From Prevotellaceae bacterium (GTDB lineage: Bacteria; Bacteroidota; Bacteroidia; Bacteroidales; UBA932): 5,010 bases of DNA. The notes beneath the pieces were generated by a model. The model had not been told where the DNA came from and ran no database searches. It was given only the letters and a program-made list of their open reading frames with translations. Positions 1 to 5,010 of the stretch are shown one piece after another. Location of the stretch: contig JAISSE010000134.1 of the NCBI GenBank assembly GCA_031273285.1, forward strand, positions 1 to 5,010. Reading direction: 5' to 3'. The first letter of the stretch is position 1, and every line of letters begins with the position of its first letter. Made by a program: the position numbers and the translations under genes.

Positions 1-391
1 GGATTTTGTGGCTTTCGGAGACTTTCGACGGACATGTTCACGACAAAAAGATTGCCGGTGAACAGCCTCTGCTTTTGCCCTCCGGCATTACCCTGTGGCA
101 GGATACCGGTTTTATCGGACACAGTCCCGGGAATGTAACCGTCAAAATGCCGACAAAGAAACCAAAAGGTAAAGACCTGTCCGAAAAGCAAAACAGCAAA
201 ACGGCAAAATTTCCTCTTTCAGAATTGCAGTCGAACACGCCATTGGCGGTGTCAAACGCTGTCGTATTCTCAGGGAGCGTTTCAGATATCATAAATACGG
301 TTTCGACAATACGGTTATGCTAATCGCCTGCGGTTTGCACAACTTCCGTATCTCTTTTAAAGAAAGCCTTATAAACTCTTATTGCACATAA
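1..391 (+). pseudogene. IS5-like DDE transposase, 3' part, frameshifted
   Basis: This is the C-terminal half of a DDE transposase that would cut and join insertion-sequence ends. The left part lies outside the window, and the frame is open from position 3. The first segment contains the motif SETFDGHVHDKK, then QDTGF with a likely catalytic Asp at 102-104, followed by a basic KKPKGK stretch. That frame then runs into unrelated sequence and stops at 321-323. The true continuation lies in the frame of codons starting at 203: it reads GKISSFRIAVEHAIGGVKR (likely catalytic Glu at 233-235), then the C-terminal motif CGLHNFR, and stops with TAA at 389-391. The order HDKK, QDTGF, VEHAIGG, LHNF matches the DDE_Tnp_4/IS5-like group as I remember it. 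The two frames are reconciled by adding one base (net) near 190-205. The first catalytic Asp and the left terminal repeat are off the edge. The element is presumably inactive unless the shift is a sequence error. Confidence 0.85.
188..209 (+). repeat. Three 8-base-spaced GCAAAA repeats at the transposase frameshift
   Basis: GCAAAA occurs at 188-193, 196-201 and 204-209, giving three imperfect copies of an 8-base unit. The tract lies exactly where the transposase reading frame is lost, so it is a plausible site for slippage during replication or sequencing. Confidence 0.7.
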
Positions 392-414
392 TGTCTAATT
401 CTCTGAAATTTATT

Positions 415-1571
415 TTATTTAAATTCATACTCAAAAATAACAAACTGTTCTTCGTCCAAATTCGTCAATTCTTCCCGTTTGTCCAAATCTGCGGCAAACT
501 CCATTTTATTGTTTTTGAAATATCCTGCCGGAAAGCATTCATAAATTTTTGAACCTGCATATTTGAAATTAATATTACTGTGACCCTTACTTATTACAAG
601 ATCGTTTTGCACACTGTTATAAACAGATGCCGTATTTATTCTCGTATCATAAGTAACGGAATATATTTTATTTCTGTAGCGATATTGCAGAAATATACAA
701 CTGTCGTGTTCAACGTAATTATGAATAGAGTATGCGTACCGTATATCACTGGCTCGAAATTCTTCATCTTCATCTTCGGTGGGAAAATCCGTTTTTTGTA
801 TCCAGTCCCTGCTTTTTATTGTCAAAAACGGATAAATACTGTCGTTGGAAATGGAATAAATCGTATTCATAAGCAATTCCGCATATTTAAAAGGATATTC
901 TTTTGTGAGGAAAAAACTGTTGTCCATAAAGGAGCGTCTATTCCATCCCAGATTATATTCGCCGGCGCTTAAATGTTCCGTCTGTTCTCCTGTTTTCAGA
1001 TTAATTTCCAAAAGCAGATTATCATTTTGCTTCAAATCATAATAACGTATTTTCGCGTATAATTTATCCTGAGCGCAAGCAATAAAAATAAACGAAACAT
1101 CTCTTGGCAAGTCAATATATCCAAGATAATTGCCGTTGTCCAAATCGTATTTGTGCACTCTTTTTGCCCAATCGTCCAGCAGATATATCTCTCTCCTGTC
1201 GCAGTTAATGCAAAAATCCAATATCCCTGTATATTCGCCGGAACCCTGCCCTATTCGCCCGATATTCCTTATATATTTACCTTCCTTATCAAAGACAAAC
1301 AATTTTTTGCTTTCCATATATCCAGCACAAATATATAATTGTCGAATACTTGTACTGCACGTATATCTCCTATCACAACATCTTCCCGTTCCTCCAAAAT
1401 TATTGTTTTCACACTTTTAAAAACAGAAGAAACATAAAAAATGTCCTGTTTCTCAAGGTTATCCACATCTATGGCGTATAAAGCATCTCTATCCTGAACC
1501 ATTTGCATGGTGCATGAAAATAAGATACAGGAAAAAAATATGAACCAAATATTTTTCATTTTTCCATTCAT
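415..1571 (-). pseudogene. Six-bladed beta-propeller lipoprotein, split by a frameshift
   Basis: Two overlapping minus-strand frames make one protein. The N-terminal frame (1571 to 1269) begins with a lipoprotein signal, MKNIWFIFFSCILFSC, with a lipobox-like LFSC. It continues to a propeller strand ending YIFVLD. The C-terminal frame (ATG at 1317 to stop 415-417) picks up at KKLFVFDKEGKYIR and the hallmark IGRIGQGSGEY. It then runs through repeated strand motifs such as REIYLLDDW to the end FVIFEYEFK, which looks like a natural C-terminus. Joining them needs one added base (net) between about 1302 and 1325 and gives roughly 381 residues from the ATG at 1559, or 385 from 1571. I prefer 1559 because the signal peptide starts cleanly there and GGAAAA lies just upstream. 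The family (DUF5128-like propellers, common in Bacteroidales) has no settled function; an outer-membrane or periplasmic lipoprotein is likely. The gene follows porV on the same strand. It could be a true pseudogene, a sequence error, or (less likely) a recoded gene. Confidence 0.82.
1302..1308 (-). other. A_AAA_AAT heptamer at the propeller frame junction
   Basis: Read on the minus strand in the upstream frame, the codons are GCA AAA AAT. This places A_AAA_AAT exactly in the X_XXY_YYZ phase. A -1 slip here leads directly into the downstream frame (AAA AAA TTG), which continues KKLFVFDKEG. The upstream frame stops about 33 bases later, at 1269-1271. I saw no convincing downstream hairpin. AAT is not one of the strongest second codons for slippage, so a simple deletion of one A in the run of six is at least as likely. 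Confidence 0.4.
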
Positions 1572-1621
1572 AAAATAAAGTAACCGATTAAAATAAATCT
1601 CATATTATCAAACAAATAATA

Positions 1622-1639
1622 ATCTGCGTCATCTGCGTG
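1622..1639. repeat. Tandem 9-base direct repeat in porV downstream spacer
   Basis: Two adjacent copies, ATCTGCGTC and ATCTGCGTG, differ only in the last base. They lie just past the porV stop codon (1645-1647), in the 73-base spacer before the propeller gene. No hairpin with a T-run, promoter match or gene was found in the same spacer. The function is unknown. Confidence 0.6.
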
Positions 1640-1644
1640 CCGAA

Positions 1645-2709
1645 TTACTTCCAGAGATAGCTCAAAGTCATTCTGAATATATTCGACAGAGAAGAACTTC
1701 CTATGCTTGATGTGGTTATCAGATAGGAGCCGTCAAATCTGAAAGACTGGTATATCAATCCGGCGCCTAAAGTAAAATATCTGTATCCGCTGTTATTCCT
1801 GCTGTGATGATAGCCTGTCCTTAACATAGCCGACTGCATGAACGAATATTCCAAACCGGCAGACCAGGCAAAATCCCTTGCTTCGTCGAAAGACTTGCCT
1901 ATTGCTTCGAAGATTGTGATGTTTTTTTCGTAATACATCGGCACAAATGATTTATTTATATCGAACGACGTTGCCAAAGCATTGTTTTTATTCAGGTTAA
2001 TATTCCATGTAGCGCCCAGCCGCCAGCTCATGGGAAGAAACACCTCCTTGTCGCCCGAAAGTTTGACTTTTGTACCGAGATTTGACAGGCAGGTTCCAAA
2101 CGACAAATTTGTCTCCCTGTCAAGCGCTTCTACCGGTCTTGTGTAGAAAAAAGCCACATCGCCGGCGAATGCCGGAGACGGTCGCAGCACTCCTCCGCTT
2201 CCGCTGCCTACCGCTTCGACCTTGATACCGTTGGCATACCGCAATGTTATTCCTCCGGATAAATATTTTCCCAAACGGCGCGAATACGACACATCCATGG
2301 CATATTCCGCCGACGTGATATTTCCGACGGATGTGCCGCTGTTATCGTAAAGTTCAATTCCTCCGGTAGATAAATACAGTACGGACATGCCTATTGCGGC
2401 ATTGTCCAGACATACGTATCCCGAAAGAAAGCCCATATTCATCCCTTTGGCTATTTTGCTGAGCCATGGAGTGTAGGACAGGGATACTCCGCGCGACTGT
2501 TTTGCAAAAATATACTTGGCGGCATTCCATCTTTGCGCGTTTACATCGGGGGAAGTCGCAACGCCCGCGTCTCCCATCCCCGAAGAACGGGCTTCCGGCG
2601 CTATATCCAGAATAAACAGTACCGTAGACCCGTTCTTTTCCTGGGAAAAACACGGAACGACGCCCGCGTACAGCAGCGTAAACACTGCAACGTAACGAAT
2701 GAAAGACAT
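1645..2709 (-). CDS. porV: Type IX secretion outer-membrane protein PorV
   Basis: PorV is a FadL-like outer-membrane barrel of the type IX secretion system. In studied Bacteroidota it receives cargo with C-terminal signals from the translocon and passes it to the PorU sortase complex at the cell surface. Starting at the ATG at 2707-2709 gives 354 residues, somewhat shorter than the roughly 380-400 usual for the family. Residues 1-22 form a signal peptide ending near CFS-Q. The family signature follows: RSSGMGDAGVATSP at about 41-54, then NAQRWNAAKY. The rest alternates short amphipathic strands with Gly/Ser turns and ends in an aromatic-rich strand, MTLSYLWK, as expected of a barrel. An upstream in-frame ATG at 2751 would overlap the previous stop as ATGA and add 14 residues. 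I prefer 2709 because the signal peptide then starts normally and an A-rich AATTAAAATAAA precedes it, as is typical of Bacteroidota starts. PorQ or another PorV paralogue is the main alternative. No porU or cargo gene is in view. Confidence 0.85.
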   Translation of the reverse strand: MSFIRYVAVFTLLYAGVVPCFSQEKNGSTVLFILDIAPEARSSGMGDAGVATSPDVNAQRWNAAKYIFAKQSRGVSLSYTPWLSKIAKGMNMGFLSGYVCLDNAAIGMSVLYLSTGGIELYDNSGTSVGNITSAEYAMDVSYSRRLGKYLSGGITLRYANGIKVEAVGSGSGGVLRPSPAFAGDVAFFYTRPVEALDRETNLSFGTCLSNLGTKVKLSGDKEVFLPMSWRLGATWNINLNKNNALATSFDINKSFVPMYYEKNITIFEAIGKSFDEARDFAWSAGLEYSFMQSAMLRTGYHHSRNNSGYRYFTLGAGLIYQSFRFDGSYLITTSSIGSSSLSNIFRMTLSYLWK

Positions 2710-2747
2710 TTTTATTTTAATTGACAAACCGTTCCATTTCAAACGAA

Positions 2748-3578
2748 TCATTCACCCCAGTCGACCAGAATACGTCCGCAGTATTCGCATGGAATCAGTC
2801 TCTTGCTCATTTTTATATCTACCTGACGCTGTGGCGGTATCTTGTTGAAACAGCCTCCGCAGGCATCACGTTTGACTTCGACTACAGCCAGACCGTTGCG
2901 TGCATTTTTACGCAACCGTTCGTAGGCATTCAGCAGACGGGGTTCTATAACCTGTTTATATTCCGCCGCTTTATTTTCCAGCAACTGTTCTTCTTTTTCG
3001 GTGTTCGCTATAATTTTCTCAAGTTCCTGTTTTTTGACAACCAGGTCTTTTTTTCTTTCTTCAAGAGCTTTTTTGGCGTCGTCTTCCAGAGTTTTCTTTT
3101 CCTCGATAAGGGCTTTGGCTTCTTTGATTTTCTTTTCGGACAACTCTATTTCAAGACCCTGAAACTCTATTTCTTTGGCGAGCGACTCAAATTCCCTGTT
3201 ATTTCTGACATTTTTCTGCTGCTCTTCGTATTTTTTTATCTGAGCCTTGTAATTTTCGATATCCAGATTTCTTTGAGAGATAATGCCTTCCGCCTTTTTT
3301 ATTTCGACCTGTATGTTCGAAATTCTTGTTTGAAAACCTACTACATCATCTTCCAGAGTTCGGACTTCGTTTGGAAGTTCGCCTCTGAGGGTGCGTATAT
3401 TATCAATTTCGGAATCAATCACTTGAATTTCATACAACAGACGCAATTTCCGTTCGACGGAATCATTTGCCAATGCCTGGGGTTTTGTTTTCAATATTTG
3501 CTGTAAAAGCCCTGTTGTTTCATCCGTTTTGCTTTCTTCCTGAACCGTAACAACTTTTTTTTCCGTTTTCTTTGCCAT
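2748..3578 (-). CDS. Coiled-coil protein with C-terminal C4-type zinc ribbon
   Basis: This 276-residue cytoplasmic protein has three parts. Residues 1-40 are a polar, Lys/Glu-rich, probably disordered lead. Residues of about 45-225 form a long charged helix pair rich in Lys, Glu and Leu heptads, including the segment NNREFESLAKEIEF typical of the family. The C-terminal zinc ribbon has Cys240, Cys243, Cys264 and Cys267 in the pattern CGGC-x20-CEYC, followed by GRILVDW. This is the zf-RING_7 / CT398-HP0958 architecture. HP0958 of Helicobacter stabilises RpoN and assists flagellar assembly, and CT398 of Chlamydia binds RpoN. This window shows no flagellar gene, so the partner here is unknown. 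The start at ATG 3576-3578 gives MAKKTEKK, with an A-rich but not Shine-Dalgarno leader. The gene begins 31 bases after nif3 and is probably co-transcribed with it. Its TGA stop overlaps a potential porV ATG. Confidence 0.9.
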   Translation of the reverse strand: MAKKTEKKVVTVQEESKTDETTGLLQQILKTKPQALANDSVERKLRLLYEIQVIDSEIDNIRTLRGELPNEVRTLEDDVVGFQTRISNIQVEIKKAEGIISQRNLDIENYKAQIKKYEEQQKNVRNNREFESLAKEIEFQGLEIELSEKKIKEAKALIEEKKTLEDDAKKALEERKKDLVVKKQELEKIIANTEKEEQLLENKAAEYKQVIEPRLLNAYERLRKNARNGLAVVEVKRDACGGCFNKIPPQRQVDIKMSKRLIPCEYCGRILVDWGE

Positions 3579-3609
3579 ACTTATACTTTTCTATTTAATT
3601 GATTTACAA

Positions 3610-4704
3610 CTAAAAATACCGCACGGGATTAAAAATGCCGCGTGATAAACCGGCTGCAAAATTAGGAAATTTTTTTGTAATTGTGTTATAAAATATTTCG
3701 GTTGCAAAATATTCGCTCTCAAAATGCCCTATATCCGCCAGAATAATCTCGTTTTCACAATCCGCAAACTGATGATATTTACAGTCTCCCGTAACAAAAA
3801 TATCGGCTCCGGCAGCTATGGCTTCGCCGATATATCCCGAACCCGAACCTCCGCAGACGGCGACGGTTTTCACATTTTTAAACGGACGGTTATGGCGGAT
3901 GACTTTTACAGTCAGATTTTTTTTGATTGTTGCAAAAAATTCGAGCGCATCCGTATATTCCGGCAAAACGCCGACTGCCCCGATACCTGCGTTTGCATAC
4001 CTGTTGTCAAGCTGATAGACGTCATAAGCCGGTTCTTCGTAAGGGTGGTTTTGTTTCAGCGCCGCAAGGATTTTGTCCAGATGTTCCTTTTTTGCAACGG
4101 TTTCTATCCTGATTTCCGGCTCGCTGTGCAGAAATCCCGCTTTTCCGACAAACGGCTTCGTGTTTTCCCGTCCTCTGAATGTGCCCGTACCTTTAATATT
4201 ATAGCTGCACGAATCGTAATTGCCGATATGTCCCGCTCCGGCTTCAAACATTGCCCGACGGACTTTTTCCGAATATGCTTCGGGGACAAACGTTACGATT
4301 TTGAACAGCAATTTCTCGACCGGCGAAAGGATTTTTATATCCGCAAGCCCCAGTTTTTCCGCCAGAGTTGTGTTTATCCCGCCCCAAACGCTGTCGAGAT
4401 TCGTGTGCGCCGCATACAGGGCGATGTTGTTCCGTATTGCTTTAATCACAATGCGTTCCGTGGCATTTTTTCCGTTTATCTTTTTTAAACCGCCGAATAT
4501 CACCGGATGATGGGATACGACAAGATGCGACTGCTTCTCTATTGCCTCATCGATAACATCTTCGGTTATGTCGAAACACAAAAGAGCCGAATCGATTTCC
4601 GATTCCGGACTGCCGACAATCAGCCCCGCATTGTCGTAATTTTCCTGATAACTTGGCGGAGCCAGCTTTTCCAGCTCCGAAACAATATCTTTAACGGTAA
4701 TCAT
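3610..4704 (-). CDS. Nif3-like dinuclear metal-centre protein
   Basis: This 364-residue member of the NIF3/YbgI/YqfO family forms hexameric (toroidal) assemblies with a two-metal site. The family is sometimes labelled GTP cyclohydrolase 1 type 2, but its physiological reaction is not settled. Likely metal ligands are His65 and His66 in SHHPVIFGG, Asp104 in AHTNLDSV, and His327 with Glu331 in the HxxxE motif of GHFESE. The N-terminal motif ENYDNAGLIVG is also typical. Between the two halves, residues of about 131-235 form the extra CutA/PII-like domain of the long YqfO type. Its markers are KIVTFVPE, AGAGHIGNYD, GTGTF and HPYEEPAYDVY. The C-terminal half contains VCGGSGS and FVTGDCKYH. The start is well supported: MITVKDIV is the normal family beginning, and the ATG directly abuts the MerR stop (TAA then ATG), indicating translational coupling. 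All expected ligands are present, so the protein should be functional. Confidence 0.95.
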   Translation of the reverse strand: MITVKDIVSELEKLAPPSYQENYDNAGLIVGSPESEIDSALLCFDITEDVIDEAIEKQSHLVVSHHPVIFGGLKKINGKNATERIVIKAIRNNIALYAAHTNLDSVWGGINTTLAEKLGLADIKILSPVEKLLFKIVTFVPEAYSEKVRRAMFEAGAGHIGNYDSCSYNIKGTGTFRGRENTKPFVGKAGFLHSEPEIRIETVAKKEHLDKILAALKQNHPYEEPAYDVYQLDNRYANAGIGAVGVLPEYTDALEFFATIKKNLTVKVIRHNRPFKNVKTVAVCGGSGSGYIGEAIAAGADIFVTGDCKYHQFADCENEIILADIGHFESEYFATEIFYNTITKKFPNFAAGLSRGIFNPVRYF

Positions 4705-5010
4705 TTATATCGATTTTTTTATTTCCAGCAATTCCGACTTAATCTTTTTCAGCCTGTTGACAATTTCCATGTCCCTGTGTTCGCCATCCCTGTTTTCAAC
4801 AATCCTTTTTCCGGCGCCGTCCAAAGTCATTCCACGTTCCTTGACAAGATGATATATGATTTTGAATATGTCCGTATCTGCGGGAGTGAACAGCCTGTTT
4901 CCCTTGTTGTTTCTCGTCGGATTTATGATTCCCTCAAACCTGTCCGACCAGTATCTTATTGTAGATATTTTCTCGCCAAGCATTTCGGCGACTTCGCTGA
5001 TAGTGTAGCT
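4705..5010 (-). CDS. MerR-family transcriptional regulator, C-terminal part
   Basis: The final 101 residues of a short MerR-type DNA-binding protein are present; its start lies beyond the right edge of the window. The visible frame opens with SYTISEVAEMLGE, the first helix-turn-helix segment, then STIRYWSDRF, the recognition helix, then a wing region ending NRLFTPADTDIF. It closes with a short Lys/Glu/Leu helix, RLKKIKSELLEIKKSI, that would serve as a dimerising coil. There is no room for an effector-binding domain and no cysteine metal-binding loop, so it belongs to the minimal MerR-like proteins of about 105-120 residues found in Bacteroidota. Its target is unknown. The internal Met at 4981-4983 is not the start, because the helix-turn-helix begins upstream of it. 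Its stop codon touches the nif3 start, making it the first visible gene of the leftward operon. Confidence 0.9.
   Translation of the reverse strand, partial: SYTISEVAEMLGEKISTIRYWSDRFEGIINPTRNNKGNRLFTPADTDIFKIIYHLVKERGMTLDGAGKRIVENRDGEHRDMEIVNRLKKIKSELLEIKKSI

Larger units (their letters stand above)
1..400 (+). mobile_element. Right-hand remnant of an IS5-like insertion sequence
   Basis: The transposase fragment implies that the left part of the window is the right-hand portion of an insertion sequence. The coding frame ends at 391, and the neighbouring lipoprotein gene ends at 415, so the element's right end must lie somewhere around 360-414. I could not fix the terminal inverted repeat or a target-site duplication, because the left end is outside the window and no copy is available for comparison. 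The end coordinate given is therefore approximate. Confidence 0.55.

Noticed and set aside
392..425. A/T-rich near-palindrome around the convergent gene ends as a bidirectional terminator
   Set aside because: The arms do not pair in register and contain almost no G/C, so a stable hairpin is not supported.
580..972. Plus-strand open frame of 130 codons opposite the propeller gene
   Set aside because: It is antisense to the conserved propeller coding sequence and has no recognisable motif.
1572..1644. Possible Bacteroidota promoter (TTTG about 20 bases upstream of TAnnTTTG) before the propeller gene
   Set aside because: TTTG and TA-rich elements occur, but no pair has the right spacing, and the closest TAnnTTTG-like match is off by one base.
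2721..3506. Long plus-strand open frame of 261 codons, rich in Phe, opposite the zinc-ribbon gene
   Set aside because: It is the antisense shadow of the Lys/Glu-rich coiled coil (AAA/GAA codons read as TTT/TTC). The minus-strand frame has a clear zinc ribbon and fits the operon.
3724..4488. Plus-strand open frame of 254 codons opposite nif3
   Set aside because: It lies wholly inside a well-supported Nif3 gene with all metal ligands, and it shows no recognisable motif of its own.

Overview
The window looks like ordinary chromosome from a member of the Bacteroidota, most likely Bacteroidales. It carries a PorV-type protein of the type IX secretion system, a lipoprotein-type six-bladed beta-propeller of a sort common in Bacteroidales, a C4-type zinc-ribbon protein next to a Nif3-family gene, and A/T-rich start regions without strong Shine-Dalgarno sequences. 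The presence of PorV argues for a lineage that keeps type IX secretion, unlike typical gut Bacteroides. No rRNA, tRNA, CRISPR array, phage module or replication origin was seen.

Layout from left to right: positions 1-391 (+ strand) hold the 3' part of an IS5-like DDE transposase, broken by a frameshift near position 200. Positions 415-1571 (- strand) hold a lipoprotein beta-propeller gene split into two overlapping frames at about 1302-1325. Positions 1645-2709 (- strand) encode PorV. Positions 2748-3578 (- strand) encode a coiled-coil protein with a C-terminal C4 zinc ribbon. Positions 3610-4704 (- strand) encode a Nif3-family dinuclear metal protein. Positions 4705-5010 (- strand) hold the 3' part of a short MerR-type regulator whose start lies beyond the right edge.

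The four genes merR, nif3, zinc ribbon and porV read leftward and are packed tightly: MerR stop and Nif3 start abut, there is a 31-base gap, and then either an ATGA overlap or a 38-base gap before porV. They therefore probably form one transcription unit. The propeller gene follows porV after 73-85 bases on the same strand and may be read from the same transcript or have its own promoter. The transposase remnant converges on it, ending 23 bases from its stop codon.

No undescribed multi-gene system is visible. The points most worth a second look are the two frameshifted genes. Both lack one base (net) at A-rich tracts, and the one in the propeller gene coincides exactly with a heptamer of the X_XXY_YYZ slippery form. 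The placement of porV at the end of an apparently housekeeping operon is also notable.
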